A stretch of 64,000 bases of DNA from Adiantum capillus-veneris (Eukaryota > Streptophyta > Polypodiopsida > Polypodiales > Pteridaceae). This document shows positions 10,390 to 20,583 of this stretch, piece by piece. Made by a program: the position numbers and the translations under genes. The stretch lies in NCBI GenBank assembly GCA_014529385.2, contig CM043952.1, forward strand, positions 62,555,119-62,619,118, given 5' to 3'. How positions within the stretch are numbered: position 1 is the stretch's first letter; each line of letters begins with the position of its first letter. The notes under the pieces were generated by a model, which was given only the letters and a program-made list of their open reading frames with translations, was not told where the DNA came from and did no database searches.

Positions 10390-11370
10390 TGTTGGGTCGT
10401 CATCCTAGCATAGGGGGAAGATCAATATAATGTCAATCCGAGGAGCACGATCCGGCTAGGGCATGGAAACACACAAGTGGCGTTGTGCGTGCCAAACGGA
10501 GGATTAGGAGGTGAGACCTACACACAAAGAAAGCTACGGAGCGGGTGTGATGATGCTACGAGGAGTGAGCACACTACTAACTCTACCATTCGGCCTAATC
10601 TCTCACACACAAGCTTAATCACGCACTACTCTCTAACCAACCACTAATCCAACTATAATCAAACAAACCATGAGCATAGATTAGCATAGAATGACCACAT
10701 CGGGCACCAACACTCTACACAATCCTACACACACTTAGTAGCATGCTTAATCAAGAGGAAAACATGAAAAAGAGAGAGATTAATCACAAAATCAGTCACT
10801 AATCTTTGATTAATCGAGGCATTGATTACACCAAGAGCAAATGAGAGAGAAGAGGTTAGAGTTTAGCTATTGGAATGTAGCCGATTCGTCCATGTGCGCG
10901 CGTAGAGAGCTCAAGGACTCCATAGCCATCTCCTTCTTCACAAAGCTTATCTCAAGTGAGTACGAATCCCCTTTCAGATTGTGCATTTTGAGTTATATAC
11001 TCACTAGACTTTTTAGAAGTGGTCGGGCGCCCAAATGGCCAGACTCACTTAATCTGCTATATGCACTGCCTAGGATCTAAATGTAGCTCAATGTTTACAA
11101 CTTGGAACTCTTAATGAGCCCAAAACATGATTACAATCCGCATTTGTGGTCATTTGTCGGAAAATCCTAAAACTTAAGTGACCGTCACTTGTGACCGTAA
11201 CTTCATGGATAGTTGTTAATTCTGACTCTTCTCTGCATCTGTAGCTTGTGTTGCTTCATCTTCATCTTTACTTCACATCCGCATCATCTGGCCTCGTTAG
11301 TATTTACTAAAAATAGTAAATAGCATCTTTGACTGGGCCGTTTGGCCATTGTTGACTTATCCGCCAAACA
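10390..11370 (-). repeat. E1 5' LTR
   Basis: The right-hand copy of the 981-bp LTR; on the minus strand it is the promoter LTR because the primer site follows it. The TSD GACCA follows at 11371-11375. Confidence 0.95.
10993..10999 (-). promoter_or_regulatory. Candidate TATA box in E1 5' LTR
   Basis: The minus strand reads GAGTATATAACTC. Position within the LTR and orientation fit a Pol II promoter for E1 RNA. The identical word is in the 3' LTR. No start site can be proved from sequence. Confidence 0.35.
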
Positions 11371-12203
11371 GACCATTACATGACCTAACAAAGAAAAACG
11401 TTAGGTATACGTGGTTTGCCAAGGAGAACAATGCCTTTGAAAAGCTTAAAGAAAATCTTATCTCTCAACCTGTGCTTACACTACCGGACCTCTCAAAGCC
11501 ATTTGAGGTTCAATGTGACGCTTGTGGTGATTGCCTTGGAGCTATTTTGCTTTAAGAAGGATACGCCATAGCCTATGAAAGTCGAAGGCTTGACCCTGTT
11601 GAGCAAGCTTTAGGCATATATGAAAAGGAACTCCTCGCAGTTCTACATGTCTTAGACTCATGGAAGCACTACTTATTGGGGACTCCTTACATTCTGCGAA
11701 CGGATCACCAAAGTCTTAAGTACTTCATGACACAGACCAAACTCTCCGACAAACAAATGAGGTGGAAAAATTTCCTTTCGCAATTTCATTTTCATATTGC
11801 TCACATTGCTGGCAAGCATAATTAAGTAGCCAATGCACTCTCAAGACGGCCAAGAGTGAATGCGGTTTCCATAGCAATTCACAATGATCTATCTTCTATC
11901 ATGATAGATGAGTATGCTATTGATCCCAATTTTAGAGATGTGATTTCAGCCCTTGCATTGGGGAAGAAAGAGGAACCATTTACCTTACAAGATGGTTATC
12001 TTCTATATGGAAATAGACTATGCATTACTAACTCACTATGTGAGAAAGTAATGTATGAATCTCATGCTCCTCCTTATGCGGGGCATAGAGGGATTCAGTT
12101 TACCATAAAAGGGGATTGAAACATATTTCTATTGGCCTGCCATGAAAGCAAGCGTACAAGAGTATATTTCTAAATGTGTGGTATGCCAAAAGATTTGATA
12201 GAG
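11371..12203 (+). pseudogene. Chromovirus C RNase H and integrase zinc region (broken)
   Basis: It continues the frame interrupted by E1. RNase H landmarks are F-E-V-Q-C-D-A, Y-E-K-E-L-L-A and R-T-D-H-Q-S-L; the last motif reads V-A-N-A-L-S where V-A-D-A-L-S is usual, so one active-site Asp is replaced. Stops lie near 11553 and 11824. The integrase zinc region follows with S-H-A-P-P-Y-A-G-H-R-G and ends at K-C-V-V-C-Q-K near 12185, where the solo LTR interrupts it. A one-base shift near 12192 separates C-Q-K from the following D-R-G-K frame. Confidence 0.85.
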
Positions 12204-12208
12204 GGAAG

Positions 12209-13119
12209 TGTGGGACGCATGTCTAACCTCACCATCCTATCTTATTGCAGTATTAGCGAGAACCATGATTAATTTGTCAAACCATGGGACGAAGCTGACT
12301 CGACTAGTGCATAGAGGCTACAAGAGGTTGTCAATCTCTTGGAAAACAACTAACAACTCGCATCTAACTCAGGCTACACTCAAGTGAATGAAATCACCAA
12401 AAGCCAATCGCTCATCGGCAAGCAAATCACATCAGTTACAGCATCAAATGACATCCAAACGTAACGAAACTTCTAGGACAAGTTTACAAGACCTAAGCAC
12501 ACATGCCTATAGCCTCAAACCCCACTTTAGGTCAAGTTCCAAAATCGCGATTGCTAACAACAGTGGATTTTTGACCTAGTCATTTTCGACCCAGAATGCA
12601 ACTAAATGCTTAGCAATGATGCCCCAATACCCCACCTATGCTTAGTTTTCATTTTAAAAGTGTAAATTCCTAGTTATGATGAAATGTCGGCTACGCCAAA
12701 AGCTCCGAAATACTGTGATTGGCTTACGTCAATGCGTAGAGCTCTTACCTGCGGTTGCAATGCAACAAACGCATTCGCAATGTGACAATCGGAGAGGGAG
12801 TAGGAAGCGCGAGAAGGAGAGAAGTGAGCGCCGTTAGCTCATGCTGTGTATTTCTTATCCAAAAACTTATAAAAAACTTACAAAAATTGGCTTTTATACC
12901 TTAGCCAAGGTTTTTGGGTGGTCAAAAGTAATAATCTGGAGTTCTACCAAAGCTGGAAATTGAATGGCTGATACAATCTGGAAGCTTGTAGCCCCGGCTC
13001 ATTAATTACAAAGTTTACCAAGAAAATAGGAGTTACAATATTCCCGATTTATCAAAATAATAATTGTTTTTACAAGGAGAACTCCGAAAAATGGCATCCG
13101 CGTTAGCTTGCTGCTAACA
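12209..13119 (-). mobile_element. Solo LTR inside chromovirus C integrase
   Basis: It begins TGTGGGACGC and ends GCTGCTAACA. Removing it joins gggaag to the following integrase frame, giving the conserved D-R-G-K-Q-P stretch, so both ends are fixed by coding continuity. The flanking 5-mers GGAAG (12204-12208) and TGAAG (13120-13124) are a TSD with one mismatch. Its right third resembles the E2 LTR (shared gatacaatctgga block, similar TAACA end), so it is probably a distant relative in the same orientation. No internal region remains, as after LTR-LTR recombination. Confidence 0.8.
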
Positions 13120-13124
13120 TGAAG

Positions 13125-14267
13125 CAACCTAGATTGCTTCAACCTTCACCAATCTATAATTCACCATGGGAGAGCATATCCATGGATTTTATCTTTGGAT
13201 TGCCTAGGTCTATCCATGGGAATACGGGAATATGGACAATAGTAGACATGTTCAGTAAACCAACTCAGTTTATACCTGTCAAAAACACTATCAAAGCCCA
13301 TCAAATGGCAACCCTCTTCATTTCACAAATCTTCAAGTACCATGGCTTGCCAATGTCCATAGTGTCGGATAGAGATCCTAGAATGACCAGTAATTTCTTG
13401 AAGGGTCTCTTTGAGAATTTAGGAACAAGGCTAAATTTCTCTTCGGCCTATTGCCCGCAAACGGATGGCCAAAGTGAAATAGCTAACCTAACAATTCTCA
13501 ATCTACTAAAAGCTTATGTAACAGAAGTAGATTAAAGATCCCAATGGGAGAAGTACTTACCCTTAGTGGAGTATGCCTACAACAACACTGTACATACTTC
13601 CATGGGAAAAGCACCTTTCGAGGTAATTGAGGGAAGATCAAAAAGTCTCCTGCTACTTAAAGTACACGGGATGATCTCCGCTGCTGCAGATGAGTATAGC
13701 GGAGACCTACAAGAATCTTTCCAAAAGATTAAGGATGATATCTCTATCTCACAACAAAGGCAAAAGTCTGTTGCTAATAAGCACAGAAGAGCCCAAGACT
13801 TTAAAGAAAATGATTGGGTCTTACTTAAATTTCCCAAGGCTTGATTAAGGCACACAACGGGCAAGAATCCTACGGGACACCAAAAGTACTATGATAAGTT
13901 AGCAAAAAAGTACTATGGTCCCTTCCAAATTCTTAGGCCAATCAATGAGATGGCCTATCAACTCAAGTTTCCCAGCCATTGGCTCATACACAATGCTTTT
14001 CATGTGATCCTACTAAAGCCTTACAAAGGAGAGCCACCACAAGAACCAACTATTGAAGACCCACCGGAGATCGAGGACTAAGAAGAGGTGTCGCAGACCG
14101 AGTTCATTCTCCGACATGAAGATAAGGTATTAAGAGGTGGTAAGACTGTCCGACAATATCTTATTAAGTTTAAGAATTATCCTTTTGAAGATGCTAGATG
14201 GATGCAAGGCGTAAAATTAAAGGATAACCTAAACCTTGTCAATGCTTACAATGCTTCCCTAGAGTAA
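13125..14267 (+). pseudogene. Chromovirus C integrase core, C-terminus and chromodomain
   Basis: The integrase core shows the D,D,E set: S-M-D-F-I-F-G-L-P, V-S-D-R-D-P-R-M-T-S and P-Q-T-D-G-Q-S-E-I-A-N. It is followed by V-E-Y-A-Y-N and the G-P-F-Q-I-L C-terminal region. A chromodomain-like stretch (F-I-L-R-H-E-D-K to F-E-D-A-R-W) lies at about 14103-14205 and identifies the lineage; in this family it is thought to guide insertion to heterochromatin. In-frame stops at 13533-13535, near 13842 and near 14080 disable it. The frame ends at a TAA at 14265-14267. Confidence 0.9.
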
Positions 14268-14614
14268 GCAAATGTACAAATGTTAGAAATGAACAAAGTT
14301 TTTGTCTTAATAGACTCTCTTTTTCTTTATTGTGCACAAAAATGAAGTAGTATGCATGCTTAGATCAAGTCTGCGGAGACGACGTCTCTCAAACACCAAG
14401 TAGAGCTTGTCACTCTACTATGGAAGATTGATATGACTAATGTGCAGACATGCTTGCGGCAGCTTAGGCTCTCAAGCGCCAAATGGACTAGTCATCCATT
14501 CTGGAATGATGTCGTAGGGTAATATAGGGATCCTCTACCCGCTAGGAAAGGACTAATGGATTTATCTTCTCTACCCCATGGTCGAGGACGACAATGATTT
14601 CAAGAGAGAGGTAA
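14268..14614 (+). other. Chromovirus C 3' untranslated region with polypurine tract
   Basis: This is non-coding sequence between the chromodomain stop and the LTR. CAAGAGAGAGGTAA at 14601-14614 is purine-rich and directly precedes a TGTCAT LTR start, as in related chromoviruses. Confidence 0.6.
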
Positions 14615-14991
14615 TGTCATAATAACTAATATCTAATTCTCCTAAATGATTTTCTCTTGTTAAACTGATCATTTAATATGGGGAAGTGCGAAGGGAGAAA
14701 AAGCTAGAATATTGGTTAAGCTGGCAGACCACCAGCCACAGTAGGGATCCAAAGGAGGGAAAATAGGGATTCAAAGAGGGGGCCATCTGCAAAAGAGAAA
14801 AGTGAAACAATGGGCTTCAAAGACCCTAAGGTTCAGCCCATTAAGACTTCCAAAATGCTAAGGTTTCAAAATTCAAAGGTTGTGTCCAAAGGTCAATCAC
14901 TAGGAAAATTGGATGCTCAGTGTGTGTGCCAAAAAGTCTTCATAGTCCCTACATAGGAGGGGCCGAGCCTTGCAAGTAGGGGATGAGAGAG

Positions 14992-14993
<2 letters not shown>

Positions 14994-15063
<70 letters not shown>
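14994..15063. repeat. (CA)n microsatellite
   Basis: About 35 dinucleotide units inside the chromovirus LTR. The open frame across it is an artefact. Confidence 0.95.
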
Positions 15064-15068
<5 letters not shown>

Positions 15069-15532
15069 AGCTTCCTTTACACAAGGGGAAAGAGGGTAAC
15101 ATGTCAGCTCCCTAGCTCAAATGCCCACAAGGTGTACTCAAATCCTATTGGCTGGATGGCCATGGAGGTGGACCAATGAGAATTAGGCTAGAGTAAATCT
15201 AGTATAATTAATTTAAAAACACTTAATAAAAGAAGCAATAAGAATATTAAGCTCTCTAGAAGACTATTGGACAGTCTCCCAAGGGGTCCAATGAGCATTC
15301 AGCAGCCCAATGGCTTGCCTGATTCCTATTAGCCAGGAGACAAAGGGGTCCAATGAGAGTTTAGTTACATTAATTAATTACCTAAATCTCTCACAAAAGG
15401 GGAAAGGGGGACACATGTCAGAAGGCTATCACTTATGCTCCTTACATCCTATTGGCTAGGCCTGGAAAGGTCCAATGGGGTGTTAGGATAAGCAAATAGC
15501 AAGAGGGGTCAACCAAGAGAGAGGGGGCTGAA

Positions 15533-15540
15533 TTTATAAA
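15533..15540 (+). promoter_or_regulatory. Candidate TATA box, chromovirus C LTR
   Basis: TTTATAAA follows a purine-rich stretch and precedes a CT-rich leader-like region. It fits an LTR promoter on the element's sense strand. Confidence 0.4.
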
Positions 15541-16208
15541 GGCATGATTGAATACACACTCACACTAATCCATGTGTGGAGTAAGAAGACTCTCTCTCTT
15601 TCTGCTTCTTAATGGAAAGCTTATCACCTACTCCAAGCTTGTGAGAAGGGATGCCTACACCAACAAATCTTGGCTTTGTGATGCAAATCCAACCAAGAGC
15701 CAAGCTTCAATGCATGCTCATCTCCTCTACCATGCTAATTAGGCTAATTATGTGAGGAGATGCACATCTTTCTCGTAAGACTACTCCTTCTTCCTCTCAA
15801 TCTACTCTCATACCCCGCTAGCTCTCACCATCTTCGAAGGTGTGTGAGGTCTTGGGTCTGAGACTGTGAGGGAATTGATGTTGTGTTTGATAAGTGTTTT
15901 GCTTAGTACTTGAAGTTTCCATATTCATTGCACTAGCTAGTATTGAAGGAACACAAATAATTGTATTGTAAAATGTCTCTCTCGATGGGAGAAACCATAA
16001 TACAAAGACTTTTGGAGGGGGGACCAGCTCCATGTAAATCCGGTCCTCAAATGTTGTCAATAGCTTAATTTCTCTCTCTTTTGAAGTATTGTTCATGCTA
16101 TCTAACTAGGTGTTATACTTTTTGTTGCTCTCTCCACCCAAGCACTCTTGTTATTCTCAATTGGAATCTATTCTAATGAAATGCTCACTATGTTCATGCT
16201 ATTTTCCG

Positions 16209-18212
16209 CTACACACAAGGTGGCAGCGTGGGAAAATTTAGCCATGTTGGCCTCTTCTTCTGCAGTGCTTTGTGTGCTTGCCACGTCCTTACTCGCGGTA
16301 TCGAACAAAATGTGGGATCTTTCTGTATGGCTGCACGTGCTCATGTGAACAAAATCAAATATCTTGGATTCTTGTTCATCCAACTTAGTCTCCATTTTGG
16401 GTGGTCTTGATCTGCACCATCTTCTTGCATATCCTTGTATAATCTTTTCTTTACCTGTAAGAGTTGTACCTTGATGAGAGGGTATGGCAGGGATTGTTGG
16501 TGCCATGGAGCATTGATTTGATTGTGAGTGAGCTGTGACGTTGACAGAGTGTAAAACTCTCAAATCCCAATCCATAGCTGCCTTCCACTGCTCGTCTACG
16601 TCTAAGGCGGTCTTCTCCTTCAGTGCATCTTCTTCAGCCTTTGACAAATGGACCATTGGCACTGTGTCTTCCTCTGTGATTTGGACATGAAAATCTTCTC
16701 CCCCACTCGGGTCTAGGTAGACTGTGCCTCAAATTTAGTAAATGAGACCGAGGGGATTTCCACTTGGGGTGGCTTTGAAGTGCCTGCCTCTTCTTGTATA
16801 TCTGGCTTTCCCTCTTTGAGGAGCTGATTCATTCTTTTCAATTCTGCAATTTTCTTAAGGAGCTCCTCCTCTCTTTGGACCCGCATGAGTGCTAGGTCTC
16901 TGTGTTGTGACTGCTCCAGCTTCAACTCCGGTTCTAAGTCTGTTTTTCTTTTCTAGAGCTTTATACACTTCATCTGTTCCCTTGATCGAGGCCACGACTA
17001 GATTTTCTCTTAATTGCCGCAAGAAAGTGGCATGATCATTAATTCTTTGTTCAGAATACTGCAGAGACGCGTTTGCTACATCTAATTGTACTTGAATCTT
17101 TTGAGCTGACAGAGAGGTGGTAAGAAGTTCATTTGTCACTTATGTCAATTGCTCATCTTTCACTTTGCAGGCATCAGATAACTTAGTCAGGAGGTCATCC
17201 AACTCCTCCATTTCCTTCTGTTGGCTGTCCCTGGCTATCTGATGCCGTTTTTCTTCAGTCTTTAGCTCTTGTACTTGCCTTTAGCCATTCTGTCGTCGAG
17301 CTCGCCTTGAAGAGCATCGATGACCATTTATAATTCTTTGGATTTAGTACTGTGGTTAAAGGCTGCTGAGCGGAGTTTCTCCGTCATGATTTGCATCTGC
17401 CTTGCATACTCGTTTACTTGTAGAATGACTTCATGACGTGACTGCTGCTCCTCCTGTCTTGCAAGTTGAGATGTGTCGGCAACCTCTTGTGTTGCTTCTT
17501 GCTGTGTTATTGCTGGTGTTTCTATAGAGATGGTTGCTTTTCCTTGGCCATCCTGAGGTTTTGAAACCTCGGTAGTTGCTAGCTGAGTGGAAATTATTGT
17601 TGTGGTCTCAACCCTTTTCGTTTCCACGGTTGCAGGCCTTTCCGCCTTCTCAGTCTCGGTTTCTTCCTCATGTGTAGTGGTTTGCTCCTTTTCTGTATCT
17701 TGCTCTTTATCAGTTTCATCTGCCTCCTTGTGAGTTTCCTTGGCTGTCTACTCTGGTGCTGGTTCAGCTTCCTTTTCTTCATGTTGCTTGGCGTGGCCAG
17801 TTTGTTGTGTAGCTTCCGTTTGGTGGGTGAAATCAGAATCCTTTTCCTTGTCGGTCTCGGCTTCTTCAGTGGTATCTTGGCTTGGCGGTGATGATGGTGG
17901 AGTGGGCATGGGCTGGTCCTGTTGTTTCGACGGCAGTGAGGTGGGTTAGGGGGATGCATGGCCTTGCTCTTAAGTTGCTGCTTCCTCAGCTTTCTTGGCC
18001 GCTTCTTCTGCCTCTTTCAGCTTCAAGGCCTCTGTCTCTTGGTACATTCTTTCTAAATGATCCTTGGGATCCTCAGTCTCTTTCTTTGAATGATGTTTCG
18101 TTCGAAGTCCCTTCAAGCCGGTGGGTATCCACTTTTCTGGGTCTTTTCCCTTCGCTTGCCTAGTGTGCTGATACGCTTGTTTTTCTCTTTCAAATCTTGC
18201 TTGTTTCTGCAT
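16209..18212 (-). pseudogene. E0 coiled-coil and C-terminal region (broken)
   Basis: Minus-strand open pieces (about 17970-18212, 17594-17959, 17328-17627, 16855-17139, 16713-16925, 16168-16662) encode E/K/Q-rich, heptad-like sequence. They are separated by stops and frame changes. A block near 16530-16640 (L-S-K-A-E-E-D-A-L-K-E-K...D-W-D-L-R-V-L) matches the equivalent region of E2 near 20380-20470, so both elements had the order gag-like domain, coiled coil, C-terminal domain. The part left of about 16530 has no E2 match and may be foreign. Function is unknown; a structural Gag-like role is inferred. Confidence 0.55.
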
Positions 18213-18326
18213 TGGCTCCTCTTAGTGGGCAGCCACAGCTTTTTGCTTCATTTCTTTCCTCCTAGCTCTTTTTTCTTCGTTATCAGAACTTTCACTGCTA
18301 TGCTGCTCTCATGAACTGTCATCGGA

Positions 18327-18679
18327 TTAATCACCTGATTTAAATGATCGCTTACCAGATCTTGTAGATCTTGGAGAGGGTTGAGCTGCCAAGATCCATG
18401 TGTTCTGATCCGGGGTAGGCGGTAGGTTGTCAGCCATGCTGATGGCATGATAGGCTATTGTGGTCAATACTTCCGGCATGCCCAAGTATGTTATCTTTCT
18501 CTCCTTCTTGGTGGCCTTCAATGTTGTTAACACATATTGCGCGTGGTCCACGGGTTGTCTGGTGGTTGACTTCAGAACTTGTGTAAAAGTGGTGGCCACG
18601 GCGTGATTTGGTGTTGTGTACCTTCGTGGCCTTTTCGCCAGGAAATGAATATATTGATGGTACAGACGGGCTGGCTCTT
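18327..18679 (-). pseudogene. E0 gag-like domain, C-terminal half (split by E2)
   Basis: An open minus-strand frame contains R-L-Y-H-Q-Y-I-H-F-L, Y-T-T-P-N-H-A-V-A-T-T-F and L-P-P-T-P-D-Q-N-T-W. It aligns well with E2's ORF near 22230-22490 (Q-L-Y-S-Q-Y-F-H-M, Y-R-M-P-P-G-A-I-E-T-T-F, W-P-D-P-P-S-Q-N-D-W). The frame meets the E2 LTR at 18680 and resumes at 45823 with the same phase once the TSD is counted once. I do not recognise a named domain; position after a leader in an LTR element suggests a Gag equivalent. Confidence 0.7.
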
Positions 18680-19545
18680 TGTTGGACGGATACGCCGCGA
18701 CGGACGTTAGCACAACGAGAACTCACCTAACAAGATTTGTCAGCTAAGGACGAAGCTCGACCCGCAGGCGCGTGGAAGTAAGCATAGGGTGTCAACCTAC
18801 ACTCGACCGACTCCTAACTAATTCCTACAGAGGTCTCTACCCAATGTCTAAGTCACAGCCTTCAGGAGTGCATAAGAGGAAACTTCCTACAACGCTTTCT
18901 AGAGCCGAATACTCTCCCTAAGGTCTATGAACCAAAACTCCAACCCAAAACACCTGGTGCAAAATCACGTAGGATGTCTGGCCAAAATTTGCAGGTCGTC
19001 GTTTCCAAAAACGAAAGTGCCTAATGTGTAGCTGTACTCAATGCGAATGCATGGATATGCTGCAATGCAAAAACGGACAACATATGCTCACCAAATCACC
19101 AGATGAAGCTCGTAGATAGAGCTCGCAAAACCGGACCGTACATGCGCAATGTAGGTATTGGCGCGTAGCTCTCGTCGGGGGCAACACGTTGCACTTCTCC
19201 GCACTCGATTCCGACCACCGGTGCGCGCATAGCGTCAAGATGAAGCTCTCACTCTCTCTCGTACACAGTACGCTCACTCATAGACTTCAAATTTTTTTAA
19301 AATGACAAAAGGTTTTTCATTAAGGTCAAAAAGTGGTATAAATACCTTACAATTCTCAAACCCTATTGTTCCAATTTAGCCATCTACTCAATCTAAATGT
19401 CAAAACTGGGATACAATCTGGAAACTTTTGTAAGCCCCAATATTTACAAAGGTGAAATGTCCGGTTTCCTCAATAAATGAATAATTACAAAAAATAATAA
19501 TCTCCAAAGCAATCATTTTTTGTAGGGTGTGTCTAGCTTCTAACA
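18680..19545 (-). repeat. E2 3' LTR
   Basis: It starts TGTTGGACGG and ends TTCTAACA on the plus strand. It matches the right LTR along its length except for an indel of about 63 bp after GAATAC (near 18910). It contains CACGTAGGATGTCTGG, one arm of the array A palindrome. Confidence 0.93.
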
Positions 19546-19562
19546 CTCCCCCCCTCCTTGCT
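19546..19562 (-). other. E2 polypurine tract
   Basis: The minus strand reads AGGAGGGGGGGAG directly before the LTR start TGTTAGAAGC. Position and purine content fit a plus-strand primer site. Confidence 0.75.
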
Positions 19563-19712
19563 CATGTTGTCCACGACATGGCTATCGAGCTGCTTCTTCA
19601 TCTTAGGCTTTCTCTCATCTTGAGCAATGACTCATATCTTGTATGTTGAGCCAGTAGTGTTGGGCCGAATATGTCAGTGCTGATTGTGAAGAAGCCGGTG
19701 TAGAAAGCTTCT

Positions 19713-20480
19713 TCAAAGGCCTGGAGGTGATAGGATGGCAAAAACATGATCCTTTGATACAATGCATGTATCACCTCCTTGGAAGGCTGACCAGACAGAT
19801 CGTATGCACATCTCTATGTATCTTGAAAGAAGAAGATACTGTCTGTCGCCTGGCCCGGTTTGAACGTCTCGAAGACTGCCAAAAGGGTTTTGCAGATCTT
19901 TCTCATCATAATGCAAGATAGGTCAGGCGAGCCAGTGAACAATTTGATGGCGCCCGTTATGGTTTTCACCATGTATTGAACACTTATTCTCTCGCCCGCC
20001 TTCAAGCCTGGCAGCTTCGGATAGTTTAGCCAAGTGGGTTGGTTTCTTTGCAGTAGCTCATGGGTCTTCCACGTCCGCATCCTTGGTAGAGGGCAGAAAC
20101 TTAGGTTATCTTTGATGACTTTGGGTGCCTCTAGCAAATGGATTAGATACTGTGGATACTTTGTTAGCCATGTCTTTCTCCACCTGGGTTGAGAGTCAAC
20201 TATCAACTTTACCCCTTCAGGCTTGGAGATGTCTGCTGTGTATAGTGGCACTGTTGGATCTTCTTTAATTCTTTTGTTGATTGTGGCGGCTTTGTACTTT
20301 AGCGAAGGATATGGGAGAGAGGGCTGTAGCCATTCACGCCAAAGGTTGCTGGCGTCTATCTTCTGAATGGTCATTGATTTAAAAACCCTCTGCTCCCATT
20401 CCAAGGCTTCTTTGGTCGTGTCTCCGATTTTCGCTTCTATGGCCTTTCGCAGCTTCTCTACTTCTTCTTGTGTCAGATCT
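19713..20480 (-). pseudogene. E2 C-terminal domain of gag-like/coiled-coil protein
   Basis: A minus-strand frame of about 196 aa from 20404, with upstream coding to about 20480, shares the L-x-W-E-Q-R-V-F region with E0 near 16550. It contains a P-R-W-R-K-T-W-L-T-K-Y-P block and conserved Trp and Pro residues. No known enzyme motif was found. It follows the coiled-coil part after a stop, so it is probably the end of one long protein. Confidence 0.55.
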
Positions 20481-20583
20481 TGTGGCTCTTGAGAGGGTCC
20501 TACAAGGATTGCATGGGTGTGTCCACAGGATCTGCCACATTCTCTAGGTCTATTCCTTCCATGGCTGCTGGCACGGTGCTGAA

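Larger units (their letters stand above)
1336..11370 (-). mobile_element. Non-autonomous LTR retrotransposon E1 (10,035 bp)
   Basis: Two 981-bp LTRs (1336-2316 and 10390-11370) begin TG and end CA and are flanked by the 5-bp TSD GACCA (1331-1335 and 11371-11375). A tRNA-Asp-type primer site next to the right LTR and a purine tract next to the left LTR show that it is transcribed on the minus strand, right to left. The internal region has a 2.9-kb non-coding leader, an 865-aa zinc-knuckle ORF and a 512-aa ORF in the same frame. No protease, RT, RNase H or integrase is present, so mobilisation must come from another element. Only five LTR differences were seen by eye, so it is among the youngest insertions here. 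Confidence 0.95.
1..16208 (+). mobile_element. Ty3/gypsy chromovirus 'C', window-truncated and nested
   Basis: Order on the plus strand is protease tail, reverse transcriptase, RNase H, integrase, chromodomain and 3' LTR, which is the chromovirus order. The 5' LTR, gag and protease N-terminus lie outside the window. The body is split by E1 (1336-11370) and a solo LTR (12209-13119). Removing them restores the reading across each junction: at the E1 site the duplicated GACCA joins RT to the RNase H region in frame. Several stops and frameshifts make it a pseudo-element. It sits inside the coiled-coil region of E0. The right end is uncertain: LTR-like sequence begins at 14615 and E0 coding homology is clear only from about 16530 upward, so 16208 is an estimate. 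Confidence 0.85.
14615..16208 (+). repeat. Chromovirus C 3' LTR (right end approximate)
   Basis: It starts TGTCATAATAAC just after the purine tract. It holds a (CA)n tract and a TATA-like box at 15533. The 5' LTR lies outside the window, so no pairwise comparison is possible. The right end is set near a CTACA at 16208; it could lie between about 16100 and 16530. Confidence 0.55.
16209..18679 (-). mobile_element. Non-autonomous element E0, left (3') segment
   Basis: Minus-strand coding remnants here continue those at 45823-46360. The two parts are separated only by E2, whose TSD CTCTT marks the break. On the left it ends against chromovirus C. No pol domain is seen. Its 3' LTR is not in the window. 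Confidence 0.75.

Noticed and set aside
14970-15179. Open frame with T-H repeats
   Set aside because: Translation of the (CA)n tract in the chromovirus LTR.
14615-16208. Minus-strand ORF 15818-16096 and neighbours as genes
   Set aside because: They lie in the LTR of chromovirus C, lack any motif and are not conserved with E0.
17670-18314. Plus-strand Cys/Leu/Phe-rich open frames suggesting membrane proteins
   Set aside because: They are antisense shadows of the E/K-rich E0 coiled coil.
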